Below are positions 9,575-19,524 of a DNA stretch of 64,000 bases, piece by piece. The notes beneath the pieces are model-generated. The model did not search any database. It was not told the origin of the DNA and worked only from the letters and a program-made list of their open reading frames with translations. The stretch comes from Parabacteroides sp. PF5-9 (GTDB taxonomy: Bacteria; Bacteroidota; Bacteroidia; Bacteroidales; Tannerellaceae), in the NCBI RefSeq assembly GCF_029893105.1, contig NZ_JARXWG010000009.1:49587-113586 (forward strand). Direction: 5' to 3'. Numbering within the stretch: the first letter of the stretch is position 1; each line of letters begins with the position of its first letter. The position numbers and the translations under genes are program-made.

Positions 9575-10762
9575 TTATAATTGGCAGCAACGCAGTATGA
9601 TTTTCTCTTTGGCTTGGGTGGTGGTGGCAAACAGATAGATGGAGCCTCCATCTTTTATTCCGGTTCGTTTGCGTAGTTCATCGACCGAAAGTGGAAAATT
9701 GCGGACGGTAATATTTGCCTGAGGGGTGTTTTTGGCGAATTGTTTGATCGCTTTGTTGTTGAACGGGATGATCTCTTCTATCTGGAAAATCCGGCCGGGG
9801 AATGTCTCTATCAGTTGGTTGGAGGAATACAGGTGGCTGCTTACGGCGATTTTACCCAATCCGAACTGAGTCGATACGCTTTTAAATGCACCGGCTTTTA
9901 GTATGGATGCATTGGGTTCATACAGATAGGTGCCTGTTTGTTCAATAAAAAATGCTGTTGCCGACTGCTCTTCTATTAAGGTAAATTCAAAAGACTCTTC
10001 TTTGTTTGCAGTGGTAAAATTGATGCAATGGATGAAGGGCGTTTCCACAGCTTTGTTTTTTTCGAGTACAAAAAGAAGTTCTTTACATTCGTTTTTAACT
10101 GAAAGGATATGGATCGCTGTAGTCTTCGGCAATAAGTCTGACGTTAAACGAATATCGGCCATCGGAGATATCTTGGCAATAATCCGGGGCGCTTTTTCAA
10201 ACAAAACAGGTAGTAGGCTGATTAAATCAGGTTCACACTCCTGTAGGGCATAAGCCCGTTTGTTGCCTTCTTTTCGGCGGGCCGGGTCGATATAGATGAC
10301 ATCGATATCATTCAATGTTTGAATGATTTGTGTGGCATCGCCTTCGACAAGTTGAATATTGGAGGCGTTCAGGTGCTTGAAATTATGAGAGGCAGCCTTA
10401 CAATATGTAGGGAAGCGTTCGATATAGGTTACTTTTTTGACCTTTTGGGAAAAGGCCCATGTGTCAACTCCCAGACCTCCGGTGAGATCAACCAAATGGT
10501 CGTCACTGTTTACTAATCGCTGTTTATAATAGGCTGTGGGTTCAGAGGAGCACTGTTCGGCAGCAATCTTTGATGGGAAAATAAGTGCTTCATTGCAATA
10601 CCAAGTGGGTAATTTTTCCTTGATTTGTCGTCGGGCGGACAACTGATCAACAACAAAAGGGATATCGATTCCGGGATAACGGGACGCTTTTAATAGGAGG
10701 TCGTTTAAGTCGTCGTTCGTATGCTGGCGAATAAATTCTTTTAATGCATCGGTGAGTAACAT
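9575..10762 (-). CDS. Class I SAM methyltransferase with THUMP-like domain
   Basis: The 395-residue protein has a Rossmann methyltransferase core in the middle: the SAM-binding motif VDLTGGLGVDTWAF at about 92-105, an acidic end of the next strand in VTYIERFP, and a catalytic-type loop IYIDPARR. A helical N-terminal region precedes it. The C-terminal 150 residues, ending ELRKRTGIKDGGSIYLFAT, resemble the THUMP-like C-terminal domain found in Bacteroidetes homologues, which suggests an RNA substrate. It is the third gene of a recF-DUF721-methyltransferase run, with a 10-bp gap to DUF721. The exact target is unknown. Confidence 0.85.
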   Translation of the reverse strand: MLLTDALKEFIRQHTNDDLNDLLLKASRYPGIDIPFVVDQLSARRQIKEKLPTWYCNEALIFPSKIAAEQCSSEPTAYYKQRLVNSDDHLVDLTGGLGVDTWAFSQKVKKVTYIERFPTYCKAASHNFKHLNASNIQLVEGDATQIIQTLNDIDVIYIDPARRKEGNKRAYALQECEPDLISLLPVLFEKAPRIIAKISPMADIRLTSDLLPKTTAIHILSVKNECKELLFVLEKNKAVETPFIHCINFTTANKEESFEFTLIEEQSATAFFIEQTGTYLYEPNASILKAGAFKSVSTQFGLGKIAVSSHLYSSNQLIETFPGRIFQIEEIIPFNNKAIKQFAKNTPQANITVRNFPLSVDELRKRTGIKDGGSIYLFATTTQAKEKIILRCCQL

Positions 10763-10772
10763 CGGCAGACAA

Positions 10773-11066
10773 TTAACGGATTACAAGGTCGCGTATGACT
10801 TCGCCTCCGGCGTATTCGTTTAAACTTTTAACCAGCCGCTCACGGCATAAGGTCAGTTCACTACGTAAAACGGAAGAAGAGAGTGAAACATACATAACCC
10901 CATTTTTAATATAGATATTCCGTGTATATTGCATCACCATAGGACCGAGCACTTCTCCCCAGGCGCGTTCGATACGACTCTCAAGGATTTTCTGGTGCAG
11001 GTCGGTATTTTGTTCGAAAAAATCCCGTAAGACTTCACCGATGGTTTGTGAGTTTTTTCGTCTCAT
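10773..11066 (-). CDS. DUF721 (DciA-like) protein
   Basis: This 97-residue protein matches the DUF721 pattern: an N-terminal helix (TIGEVLRDFFEQN), then ERAWGEVLGPMVMQYTRNIYIKNGVMYVSL and a C-terminal ELTLCRERLVKSLNEYAG. In bacteria lacking DnaC/DnaI, DUF721/DciA proteins help load the replicative helicase. Its position 3 bp downstream of recF supports a replication role. It is short, as is usual in Bacteroidetes, and has no extra domain. Confidence 0.85.
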   Translation of the reverse strand: MRRKNSQTIGEVLRDFFEQNTDLHQKILESRIERAWGEVLGPMVMQYTRNIYIKNGVMYVSLSSSVLRSELTLCRERLVKSLNEYAGGEVIRDLVIR

Positions 11067-11069
11067 CGT

Positions 11070-12167
11070 TTACGCTTCCATTTGTTTGGTTTCGCCTTGC
11101 TCTACTTTAAATAAGGCATACTCGTGGTTCATGGTCGCAAGTATCTCATCCAAGTACTTGCGGTTGGTGTCGGTGATAAAGATCTGTCCGAACTCTTTTT
11201 CTCCGACCAGATGTATGATCTGCTCCACACGGATCGCGTCCAGTTTGTCGAAAATATCATCCAATAATAAAATCGGAGTCGTCTCTCCTTTTTGTTTGAG
11301 GAATACAAACTGTGCAAGTTTCAGAGCAATCAGGTATGTTTTATTCTGCCCTTGTGAGCCGATGCGGCGAATCAACGTTCCGCCTAACGTCATGGCCAAT
11401 TCGTCTTTATGAATACCGGTCGAAGTATATCCCAGGATCCGGTCACGTTCTCTATTGGCCAAAAGGGTGTCATACAATTTGTCGTTGGCTAATTGAGAGG
11501 TGTATTCCAACCCGACTTCTTCCGACGAACAGCATATTTTCTGGTAATAACTGTTGAAGAGAGGGGTGAAATCTTCGACAAGCATTTTTCTTTTTTCATA
11601 GACCAACTCACCATATCTTTCAAGCTGAATATCGAGTACGTCATAGAGTGAGTGGTCTGATGATTGTGCTTTTAAGAGTGAATTTCGCTGTTGCAATACC
11701 TTATTATATTGGATAAGAGCATGCAGGTATTGTTTGTCTTGTTGCGAAATGATCAGATCCAGAAAACGACGCCGTTCACTGCTTCCTCCCTGAATTAACT
11801 CCGAGTCGGCCGGTGAAACGATGACCAGAGGCAATAGTCCGATATGTTCGGATAACTTATCATACTCTTTTTTGTTTCGTTTGAATTGTTTGCGTTGCCG
11901 GCGGCGGATGGCACAGAAAATCTCTTCGTTTCTGTTGTCGTAGTCGTATTCTCCCTGAACAACACACATTTCTTGTTCTTTATGAATAATCTGGCTATCA
12001 GGCGTGTTTAGGTGACTCTTGCAAAATGAAAGATAATGAATGGCATCCAACAGGTTTGTTTTACCCATTCCGTTATTGCCAAAAAAGCAATTGATCTTAG
12101 GCGAAAAGCAAACTTCAGACTGAAGGATATTTTTATAGTTGAGAATAGATAGTTTTTTGAGTATCAT
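11070..12167 (-). CDS. recF: DNA replication/repair protein RecF
   Basis: RecF is an SMC-like ATPase that helps load RecA at gaps. Visible motifs are Walker A GNNGMGKT at 30-37, the ABC-type signature QGGSSERRRFLD near 115, and Walker B ILLLDDIFDKLD near 300. I chose the ATG at 12167 (365 residues, starting MILKKLSILNYKN) over an upstream TTG because it gives the normal family N-terminus. DUF721 and a methyltransferase follow in the same direction. The gene is divergent from the TPR gene at 12308. Confidence 0.95.
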   Translation of the reverse strand: MILKKLSILNYKNILQSEVCFSPKINCFFGNNGMGKTNLLDAIHYLSFCKSHLNTPDSQIIHKEQEMCVVQGEYDYDNRNEEIFCAIRRRQRKQFKRNKKEYDKLSEHIGLLPLVIVSPADSELIQGGSSERRRFLDLIISQQDKQYLHALIQYNKVLQQRNSLLKAQSSDHSLYDVLDIQLERYGELVYEKRKMLVEDFTPLFNSYYQKICCSSEEVGLEYTSQLANDKLYDTLLANRERDRILGYTSTGIHKDELAMTLGGTLIRRIGSQGQNKTYLIALKLAQFVFLKQKGETTPILLLDDIFDKLDAIRVEQIIHLVGEKEFGQIFITDTNRKYLDEILATMNHEYALFKVEQGETKQMEA

Positions 12168-12307
12168 TATATGGTATTGAACGTACAAAATTAAAAAATA
12201 TAGTTCGTATGTGTAGTTTATTCCATAAAAAAAACTACTTTTGCGCTTTGAAATGCTAACGGCATTAAAACAACGGTAAAAATTATAAAAAACGATAGTA
12301 TCAAGTT

Positions 12308-12997
12308 ATGGCTGCTAAGAAGAAAGAGACCCACAAGGAGTTAGAAGTTGAAGAGATTGTTTCAAGATCGGAACAGTTTATCGAAAATCATTCCAAGAAA
12401 ATTATTTATGCCATTGCAGCGATTGCTGTGGTGATTGGTGCATATATGGGTATCCAACATGGTTATTTGGTTCCAAGAGAAAAGAAAGCGGTAGCTGCAC
12501 TGTTTAAAGGTGAACAGTATTTTGCGAAGGACTCTTTCAATCTGGCATTAAATGGCAATGGAGCCGATTATGACGGATTTGAGGCGATAATCAGTCAATA
12601 CGGAAGTACGAAATCCGGTAATTTGGCCAAAGCGTATGCCGGTATCTGTTATTTTAGAATGGGTGACAATCAGAAAGCATTGGATTACTTAAAGTCGTTT
12701 AGTGCTAAAGATGAGATGATCTCTCCGGCTGTTACAGGCCTTATCGGCGATTGTTACGTCAATATGGGGAACGTCAAAGAGGGTGTTAGTTATTTTGAAA
12801 AGGCTGCTAAAGCAGCAAATAACGAAGTGGTTAGCCCTGCCTATTTGAAGAAAGCAGGTATTGCTTATGAAAGTCTGCAACGGTATAGTGATGCGGTAAA
12901 AGCATATACTACCATTAAAGAAAAGTATTATTCGTCGACAGAAGCAAGTGATATCGATAAATATATCACACGCGCATCCTTATTAGCAGGGAAATAA
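12308..12997 (+). CDS. Membrane-anchored TPR protein (YfgM-like)
   Basis: This 229-residue protein has a charged N-terminus, one membrane segment at about 32-50 (IIYAIAAIAVVIGAYMGI) and a C-terminal region of TPR-like repeats (AKAYAGICYFRMGDNQKALDYL, ALIGDCYVNMGNVKEGVSYF type units). The topology is like YfgM, an inner-membrane periplasmic chaperone partner of the Sec translocon. The function in this lineage is inferred only from that likeness. A promoter-like TACTTTTGC precedes it near 12235-12245. A strong terminator follows at 13018. Confidence 0.8.
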   Translation: MAAKKKETHKELEVEEIVSRSEQFIENHSKKIIYAIAAIAVVIGAYMGIQHGYLVPREKKAVAALFKGEQYFAKDSFNLALNGNGADYDGFEAIISQYGSTKSGNLAKAYAGICYFRMGDNQKALDYLKSFSAKDEMISPAVTGLIGDCYVNMGNVKEGVSYFEKAAKAANNEVVSPAYLKKAGIAYESLQRYSDAVKAYTTIKEKYYSSTEASDIDKYITRASLLAGK

Positions 12998-13017
12998 ACA
13001 ATTTTTATTCATGATAA

Positions 13018-13059
13018 AAAAGGATGTCTTACAATAAGTAGCAGACATCCTTTTCTTTT
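13018..13059 (+). terminator. Rho-independent terminator after TPR gene
   Basis: A 12-bp perfect stem (AAAAGGATGTCT with AGACATCCTTTT) is followed by a T-rich tail (TTTTCTTTT). It sits between the TPR gene and ribH, only about 12 bp before the ribH start, so it may act as an attenuator for ribH as well. Confidence 0.8.
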
Positions 13060-13071
13060 AATAAGAAGTGT

Positions 13072-13566
13072 ATGGCAACAGCTTATCAGAATTTATCGGA
13101 ATACGATTTTAATAGTATACCGGATGCTTCAGAAATGAAGGTCGGTATTGTTGTGGCTGAGTGGAATAAAGCGATAACGGAAAAATTATTAGAAGGGGCT
13201 TGTAATACATTAGAAAAACACGGAATGCTTTCTGAAAACATTGCCGTAGGAAGAGTTCCCGGGAGTGTTGAGTTGACATTTGGTGCGAAAAGCCTGGCAG
13301 AAAACAAAGATTTGGATGCTGTGATCATATTGGGGTGTGTTGTCAGAGGTGATACGCCGCATTTTGATTATGTCTGCGATAGTGTGACTCAAGGAATAAC
13401 CGAATTGAACCTGATGTATGATATCCCATTCATTTTTGGATTGTTAACGACAGATAACATGCAACAAGCTGAAGATCGGGCTGGGGGAAAGTATGGAAAC
13501 AAGGGGGATGAAGCGGCAATTACAGCAATAAAAATGATCGATTTTTCTTGTAAATTACAAAATTAA
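13072..13566 (+). CDS. ribH: 6,7-dimethyl-8-ribityllumazine synthase
   Basis: This is the penultimate enzyme of riboflavin synthesis, condensing 5-amino-6-ribitylaminouracil with dihydroxybutanone phosphate. The 164-residue length is typical. Visible motifs are [31 protein letters not shown] and [19 protein letters not shown], the last carrying the catalytic His. It is an isolated rib gene directly behind a terminator, so it probably has its own promoter or depends on read-through. Two tRNA genes follow. Confidence 0.95.
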   Translation: MATAYQNLSEYDFNSIPDASEMKVGIVVAEWNKAITEKLLEGACNTLEKHGMLSENIAVGRVPGSVELTFGAKSLAENKDLDAVIILGCVVRGDTPHFDYVCDSVTQGITELNLMYDIPFIFGLLTTDNMQQAEDRAGGKYGNKGDEAAITAIKMIDFSCKLQN

Positions 13567-13577
13567 TCCTACCTTTG
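13548..13577 (+). promoter_or_regulatory. Bacteroidetes-type promoter for tRNA-Tyr
   Basis: A TTG at 13548-13550 and TACCTTTG at 13570-13577, with a 19-bp spacer, match the Bacteroidetes sigma-ABfr pattern. It overlaps the end of ribH and lies about 17 bp upstream of the mature tRNA 5' end. Confidence 0.7.
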
Positions 13578-13594
13578 CACTGCGATTGAAAAAG

Positions 13595-13677
13595 GGGTAG
13601 TTTCCAGAGTGGCCAAATGGGGCTGACTGTAACTCAGCTGTCTTTCGACTTCGGTGGTTCGAATCCATCACTACCCA
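13595..13677 (+). tRNA. tRNA-Tyr (GTA)
   Basis: The acceptor stem GGGTAGT pairs with ACTACCC. The anticodon loop CTGTAAC carries GTA. There is a long variable arm as expected for a class II tRNA, and a T-arm GGTTCGAATCC. No CCA is encoded. Confidence 0.95.
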
Positions 13678-13717
13678 CACATGAGCGAGTAGGCTCGCTC
13701 AAATTGACAATTAAATT

Positions 13718-13790
13718 GCGGAAGTAGCTCAGTTGATAGAGCATTAGCCTTCCAAGCTGAGGGTCGCGGGTTTGAGCCCCGTCTTCCGCT
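13718..13790 (+). tRNA. tRNA-Gly (TCC)
   Basis: The acceptor stem GCGGAAG pairs with CTTCCGC. The D-arm is AGCTCAGTTGATAGAGC, the anticodon loop CTTCCAA gives TCC, and the T-arm is GGGTTTGAGCCCC. It probably shares the tRNA-Tyr transcript. A small hairpin (GAGCGAG/CTCGCTC) lies between the two tRNAs. Confidence 0.95.
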
Positions 13791-13792
13791 CT

Positions 13793-13828
13793 AAAGAGAG
13801 AAAAACTTTCGTTTTTCTCTCTTTTTTT
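13793..13828. terminator. Bidirectional terminator between tRNA-Gly and the DUF5916 gene
   Basis: A 14-bp perfect stem (AAAGAGAGAAAAAC with its complement) around a TTTC loop is followed by a T-run. It can serve the tRNA transcript on the plus strand and the convergent gene ending at 13837 on the minus strand. Confidence 0.85.
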
Positions 13829-13836
13829 GTGGGTTG

Positions 13837-16485
13837 TTATAAATTAATCCAATAATTCAACTTGATCATAAACACATTAGACGCAGGCAGCCCGAACATA
13901 CGGTCGAGGTTATTGCCCCAACCGGAGACAATACGGTTTGCTCTGTCCGACATGGTATGTTCCCAAACCAGATAAAGAGTAGAACCTGGTCTATATTCCC
14001 AACGCGCCACCAGATTGGAACGGAATTCATTAAAACTGAAATCAGGATTTGTGAACTGATAATGTTTATCGTTCCAGTTAATATTGTACTGATTATCAAT
14101 AGGGGCACTAATCTCATTGCCTTCAAACAAATGGTAGCGTTCTTTGTGATTTCGAGCCAATGTATTTGTGGCATGTTTAAACTGAGAATATTTACCGGTA
14201 GAGGTATATGGCGAGCCGTAGAACTGAATGGAGATATCCGGCGTCACATTCATTTGAACTTTGAGGGTTAATCCATATGTGTCTTGCCGCATGTGTCCCA
14301 TAACATAATCATCTGATGAAAAAGGGATGTTCGAAGTGTTACCCGGTATGGTTGTTACGTATTGCATATGTTCTTTTTTGGTTTCATAGGTAAATTCTCC
14401 GGATAGTAACAGATGATTGCCCAAGCGTAAAGAGATAGCCGGAGTAATCGTTTGATATAAATTGCCACTTGTAGAATAGTCATTGATATATTCGGTAGAA
14501 AACACAACGCGTTTCGATTTATCACTATTTATATTGAGCGTACTTACAATGTACGGATTGACACGAAGTGCAGGACCTCCATACAATTTACGGGTACCGA
14601 TATAGTTCCATCCATAACTTTCCGCCAGGCTTATCTCAAAACGATTTAAGAGCATGCTTTTCCACTCAAAATCCAAAGAATTCTGGATAGCACGCCCTCC
14701 GTAGTCCCATTTATTGGTCTGTTTCAGTGTGAATGTGTTTTTTCTGAAGAATTTCCATCTATTGGTCTGCTTAAATGTAACCTCCGTTTCATTGGAGATA
14801 TAATCTGCATCTTTCATATATCCGAGCGTATTCAAATCGAATCCGGGAGAAGACCAACCGAACGTTTCGGAAAAGATCCATTTGGCAGTCCCTTTTCTGC
14901 CTACTTTCAGGTAGCCTCCTGTTCCTGTTAAAGTGCTCTTGTTGGGATCGACTCCCAGATAGTCTGATGTAGTCCGTTGATAATAATGCGCCGGACTTTG
15001 TTGTAAAAGAGTTATAGCCTCTTCTGATCCGGTCAGGTGGCTGAACATCCCTTTGGCTTCAACATAATAAAGACGATCAGCAAAATAACGTGTAAAATCG
15101 ATCCCTCCCGTAAACGCATTTTGAACCAATATTTTTTTCAGGTGATCTTCATTCAATGCCCGGTTAACTGATGTGACCATTCCTCCCAATAATGTATTTC
15201 CTTTCCAGTTTTTCTGTACACGTGCAACGGTGTAATTGGTAAAGGGTTCTACCACTTCTTTTGAAGCTGTTCCGTTACGGGTCACTTTCAAGGATGAACG
15301 TGCCGTAAAACTTTGTACGACCCCTAATGTAACTCCTCTCCTATTGGTTCCGGTAAGTTTCAATGCGCCGATAATGGGGATATTCTCCAATGTACTCGCA
15401 AAATGAGTTTTATTATCAATATTTTCCGGAGTAAATGAAGGTTGTGCACCTATACGACGCGAATAAAACATCATATCCTTTCCATTGTTGAAATCCAGAA
15501 TATGTTTTCCTTCCAGAAAAAAAGGACGTTTCTCATCATAAAATGTTTCATAGGCTGTCAGATTCATCATTGAAGGGTCTAATTCAACCTGTCCGAAATC
15601 AGGATTGACGGTCAGGTCAAGTGTAAAATCAGCGATAGCAAGTTTGGCATCCAATCCAATATTTCCATCCCATAAATCTCCTTTTTGATACGGACTTCCC
15701 GCTACTTTAGGTTCTTGTTTGTATTTACCCATAACATAAGGTAGTATTTCTATGCCTTTTGGTTTGGGTAAATCATTCATACCATGCATTTCACCAAAAG
15801 AAAAAACATGCCCATTGTTTGTTGACGGAATCAAACTCCAACTCTGTGATTCATCATTCCTGCGAATAACACGACGTACATGCAGTCCCCAGATGCCATC
15901 ATTCGAGAGTTGGTTATAGCGTAACTGGCTAAATGGAATTCGCATCTCAGCCGTCCAGATCGAATCCTGTAAATTTACATCTGTTTTAGCATCCCATACG
16001 GCATTCCAGCTACGGTTTTCCACTAATTGATCGGTCACGATCTGATCTGTCCGGTTTCCTCCCAGATTCAATTCAAACTCGAATGCTGCCCGAAAGTCGT
16101 GATAGGTGTCAAAGGCGATACTGACCAGATCGCCAACCTCATTTGCATCACGATTATCTATAAAACGATTCATTTTCCAAGGTTCGATATCTTTACAAGA
16201 AAGGCCGACATAGATGTATTTCTCGTCGTAAAAGATTTTCATCTGTGTCGGAGAATCAGTCAGTCGACGCTCATAAGGTGAACCCTGTACAAAATCATCC
16301 GACCATTCCCCCTGGTTTTCCCAGACAGGATCATTCAGTTTCCCATCGATCACGGGCTTTTCATTCGTCAATCGGGTGATATGATATATACGTTTGTAAG
16401 AATCTTCAAAAGAAATTTGTGTATAGTGCTGCGCATAACAACTCAGAATCGCGAATTGAAACACTAATAGGAACTTATATTTCAT
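13837..16485 (-). CDS. Outer-membrane protein with CBM9-like N-terminal domain (DUF5916)
   Basis: The 882-residue protein has a signal peptide (about 1-18, ending CYAQ). A family 9 carbohydrate-binding-like domain follows at about 38-215, with PVIDGKLNDPVWENQ and FYDEKYIYVGLSCKD typical of it. The remainder is long and beta-rich, with many aromatic-ending strands, and ends FMIKLNYWINL, as in an outer-membrane barrel. This matches the DUF5916 family of Bacteroidetes. Substrate and role are unknown. The gene stands alone, between two tRNA genes and a PHP hydrolase. Confidence 0.85.
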   Translation of the reverse strand: MKYKFLLVFQFAILSCYAQHYTQISFEDSYKRIYHITRLTNEKPVIDGKLNDPVWENQGEWSDDFVQGSPYERRLTDSPTQMKIFYDEKYIYVGLSCKDIEPWKMNRFIDNRDANEVGDLVSIAFDTYHDFRAAFEFELNLGGNRTDQIVTDQLVENRSWNAVWDAKTDVNLQDSIWTAEMRIPFSQLRYNQLSNDGIWGLHVRRVIRRNDESQSWSLIPSTNNGHVFSFGEMHGMNDLPKPKGIEILPYVMGKYKQEPKVAGSPYQKGDLWDGNIGLDAKLAIADFTLDLTVNPDFGQVELDPSMMNLTAYETFYDEKRPFFLEGKHILDFNNGKDMMFYSRRIGAQPSFTPENIDNKTHFASTLENIPIIGALKLTGTNRRGVTLGVVQSFTARSSLKVTRNGTASKEVVEPFTNYTVARVQKNWKGNTLLGGMVTSVNRALNEDHLKKILVQNAFTGGIDFTRYFADRLYYVEAKGMFSHLTGSEEAITLLQQSPAHYYQRTTSDYLGVDPNKSTLTGTGGYLKVGRKGTAKWIFSETFGWSSPGFDLNTLGYMKDADYISNETEVTFKQTNRWKFFRKNTFTLKQTNKWDYGGRAIQNSLDFEWKSMLLNRFEISLAESYGWNYIGTRKLYGGPALRVNPYIVSTLNINSDKSKRVVFSTEYINDYSTSGNLYQTITPAISLRLGNHLLLSGEFTYETKKEHMQYVTTIPGNTSNIPFSSDDYVMGHMRQDTYGLTLKVQMNVTPDISIQFYGSPYTSTGKYSQFKHATNTLARNHKERYHLFEGNEISAPIDNQYNINWNDKHYQFTNPDFSFNEFRSNLVARWEYRPGSTLYLVWEHTMSDRANRIVSGWGNNLDRMFGLPASNVFMIKLNYWINL

Positions 16486-16620
16486 GATTAAATTCTCTTT
16501 AGTTTATGGATAGGAGGCTGTCGTATTTTTGTAAATAAAGGCATAACAAGAACACTCTACCGCCATTAGAGACGGCAGAGTATCTTAAAAATAACATCAG
16601 TAATTGTTATTGCAACTTAT

Positions 16621-17469
16621 TTAAATCTCTCGTTCGGGTATGTAAAAATCTTTTTGTGTCAGTTGACATTTTTGGGCGATATACTTGCAATAGTCTAAAC
16701 GTCCTGTCTTCTCATCGCGGGTATCCGAGCCAAAGGTGAATTTCAAACCGGCACGTTTAGCCATAAGGATGAACTCTTCGTGTGGTACGCGTACCAAATC
16801 GTTGATCTCGATGGCGATGTTTCTTGCACGCGCGGCATCAATAATCTGTTGTAGGCGTTTTTTTGTCCATAATTTATGGTATTCACGTTCAATACTTGCA
16901 GGTAAAAAGAGAGGGCAGGCAAATATATTTATCGGGTCGTCGCCAGTGAGGATCGTCATATAGTGCTGCATATTACGCCCCATAAACGTCTCGGGATCAT
17001 CAATATAGGATGCATATTCCCATACGTTGATTGTTTCGTTATAACCATTTCCATTGGAAACAACCTGTGGATCCATAGCCACATAGTCGGCCTGAGCAAT
17101 GAGTTCGGGTGAGAAATTCTTGGACCATCCCGGCATCATGGGCTGTAAACCGATATACACAGGGTAAGGTTTTAATTCATCAATATAAGCTTTTAAATCG
17201 GCATCGCTTTTCATGCCCCATGGCGCAATATTCTGCATGACACCAAACCGTATACCTGTTTTTTCAGATTTAGCTACAATATCCTCGATCGTCTGTTTGT
17301 TAGAGCGGTGGACATGTAGATCCATCATTAGATAATCGGATGTTGCCGGTATAGTGCTACCATTACTCATTACTTCATCAGCCAGATAGCGTTCTGTTGC
17401 TCTAGTTTTTCCCATTAGACCTCCGGCTATAAGTAATCCCGTTGTTTTCAGAAATGTTTTTCTTTCCAT
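16621..17469 (-). CDS. Exported PHP-type metal-dependent hydrolase
   Basis: The 282-residue protein begins with an export signal (ERKTFLKTTGLLIAGG, similar to a Tat-like leader but with only one Arg). The mature part has DLHVHRSN near 50, an HxH metal motif, and a C-terminal EIND...FGSDTRDEKTG, as in PHP or amidohydrolase-like barrels. The substrate is unknown. Upstream lies a TPR/HTH regulator gene on the same strand with a 194-bp gap, so co-regulation is possible but not shown. Confidence 0.75.
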   Translation of the reverse strand: MERKTFLKTTGLLIAGGLMGKTRATERYLADEVMSNGSTIPATSDYLMMDLHVHRSNKQTIEDIVAKSEKTGIRFGVMQNIAPWGMKSDADLKAYIDELKPYPVYIGLQPMMPGWSKNFSPELIAQADYVAMDPQVVSNGNGYNETINVWEYASYIDDPETFMGRNMQHYMTILTGDDPINIFACPLFLPASIEREYHKLWTKKRLQQIIDAARARNIAIEINDLVRVPHEEFILMAKRAGLKFTFGSDTRDEKTGRLDYCKYIAQKCQLTQKDFYIPEREI

Positions 17470-17663
17470 ATTATTATTCTATTTTAGGTTATATCGGTGA
17501 GTTTTTTCTGTTGAATGAATCAACATCGTAAAATTAACTCAAATTCATATGGAGGATAAGTGCGGGAATAATTATGTAGATATTTAAAAAAGCTATCGTA
17601 TTGTTGGATAGCTTGTTGAATAGTTGTGATAAGATGAAAAATGTAGTTGTTTTAAAGGGGCTG

Positions 17664-19337
17664 TTATTTCTTTTTTTGATGTAAAATCCCTATTTTCATA
17701 ACCCTTTCTTCAAATGTATCACGCGATATGGAGGCTTTGTTTCTAATCTTTGTCCTATAATTATAAACAGTACTCAGCGAGCACCGGAGAAAAGACGCTA
17801 TTTTCTCACTATCGGTAATCCCTAAACGCAACAAGGCATAAATACGTAGTTCTTTATTTAAAAAATTTTTCGATTTTAGTTTAATTCGTTCTTCCTTGAG
17901 CAATAGTGCGTTGAAGTCGGCGATAAAAGTAGGATATAAACTTAAGAATACAGTATCAAAATGTCGATACAAATCATCGTATTCACCGTCTACTTCTGTT
18001 GTGGATTTTAGTTTTTTGATTAGTTGTTCAAGTTGTTTGTTTATGGCTAATTTATGTAAGGATCTCCGGTTTTCTTCCATTTTGTTGATGTAATTCGAAC
18101 ACAGATCAAAAAATTGAGCAATATATTGTTCTTTAATATGGTTGGCTTCCTGCAAAAGGATGTTTTTCTCCGATAATAAGTGATTGGTATTATTCAAATC
18201 TTCATTCAACTGAAGCAATTTATCGTTTGTTTGTAATAGCACTTCTCTCATTTTTGCCAATTTCTTCATCTGTTGATAGATATAGACTACGAGTATAACC
18301 AGAAAGACCGAAAGTATGCAGACCAACCCCAGATATAATCGCAATTGCCTTTTCGCATAAGTTTCCTTGGCTTGATGCGAGGCATTTATAATGGAATAAA
18401 ATTCCGATAGTTGCATGGTTCGAAATTGCACATTGCAAAATACAGCGTCTTCGATAGCTGACTGTGTGTATTGAAAGGCTTTTGCTATATCTCCAGCTTC
18501 ATAGTATACCAAAGCAAGCTCCTGGAATGACGCATTCTCCTTTATCCCTCCCTTTATATCAGCAATAGCCGACAGTAGGAAATATTTTTTTTCCAGCTGT
18601 TTATTCTGCATAATTCTGTAAACTGCTCCAAGATAGTAGGTGATAAATGCATAATCATGTGAATCGACCGCAGCTTCTTCCAATAAGTTCAGGAGTATTT
18701 TTTCAGCCTGTTCAGCCTGTTTATAAGTGATGCATTGCCGGGCTTTGTTTATTTTGTATGTATAGACTGAGGTGGGCAATGTGTTCAGTAAGGAGTCGCG
18801 GTATTCTTCTTTTTGCTGCGCATAACCTGGTAGATTATAGGCGGCTCCGTAACGTTCAAAAAAGAGGCAGTAGGCATAATAATAATCAGGGAGTAATCCT
18901 TTGGGTAATTCAGCTGAATTTAGGCTTTTCAATATATTTTCCGATTCACGAAACAGTCCAGAACAAGAATACATGGTCGCCAACTGAATACAGGAGATGT
19001 AGGCCAGCGAATCTATCTCTAATAAACCAGCAATTTGTAGATTCCTTTCTGCAAAACAGACAGCAGAATCCAGTTTGTATGTTTTATATTCTTCATACAA
19101 TTTCCGGTTTATTTCATATTTCTGCTCCAAAGAAAAATCAGACAGGCTTAGCATATCTTTCAATTTATTTATCCGTTGTTCCTTTTGTAGGGCAAGTTGT
19201 TGCTTGTTGACCATCAAATGATCCAGATAATTGGATAATGCTTTTATGTCGTTATTTCCCCATGCAGGAGTATAGACAACACAGATCAACAAAATAAGAC
19301 ACCCTACACCTGAGAATATTCCGGTATTTAGTTTCAT
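17664..19337 (-). CDS. TPR membrane regulator with C-terminal HTH (DUF6377-like)
   Basis: The 557-residue protein has a signal or anchor at about 8-27, helical TPR-like repeats to about 325, a membrane segment at about 333-355 (LYLGLVCILSVFLVILVVYIY) and a long coiled coil. The C-terminal domain contains NKELRIYALLRLGITDSEKIASFLRCSLSTVYNYRTKIRNK, a LuxR-like HTH. This is the Bacteroidetes DUF6377 layout: periplasmic sensing with a cytoplasmic DNA-binding tail. Its targets are unknown; the nearest genes on the same strand are the PHP hydrolase and the DUF5916 protein. Confidence 0.82.
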   Translation of the reverse strand: MKLNTGIFSGVGCLILLICVVYTPAWGNNDIKALSNYLDHLMVNKQQLALQKEQRINKLKDMLSLSDFSLEQKYEINRKLYEEYKTYKLDSAVCFAERNLQIAGLLEIDSLAYISCIQLATMYSCSGLFRESENILKSLNSAELPKGLLPDYYYAYCLFFERYGAAYNLPGYAQQKEEYRDSLLNTLPTSVYTYKINKARQCITYKQAEQAEKILLNLLEEAAVDSHDYAFITYYLGAVYRIMQNKQLEKKYFLLSAIADIKGGIKENASFQELALVYYEAGDIAKAFQYTQSAIEDAVFCNVQFRTMQLSEFYSIINASHQAKETYAKRQLRLYLGLVCILSVFLVILVVYIYQQMKKLAKMREVLLQTNDKLLQLNEDLNNTNHLLSEKNILLQEANHIKEQYIAQFFDLCSNYINKMEENRRSLHKLAINKQLEQLIKKLKSTTEVDGEYDDLYRHFDTVFLSLYPTFIADFNALLLKEERIKLKSKNFLNKELRIYALLRLGITDSEKIASFLRCSLSTVYNYRTKIRNKASISRDTFEERVMKIGILHQKKK

Positions 19338-19524
19338 TTTTTAATAGACTATGATAAGCGCACTCTTTCCTTATTAAAATAAAAATTCATCCATTCGGAT
19401 CCATTCCGAATTCATACGGGCAATATAGACAAAAAGTCGGATTGATACAAAAAACGGACAAAGATAAGCGCTTGCAGACTCACTAAATAAATGCGATAAT
19501 ACAACTCACACCCAAAAAAAATCG

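Noticed and set aside
9412..9651. 79-codon reverse frame over the array at 9.4 kb
   Set aside because: It overlaps the end of the methyltransferase gene and the repeat array and has no plausible product.
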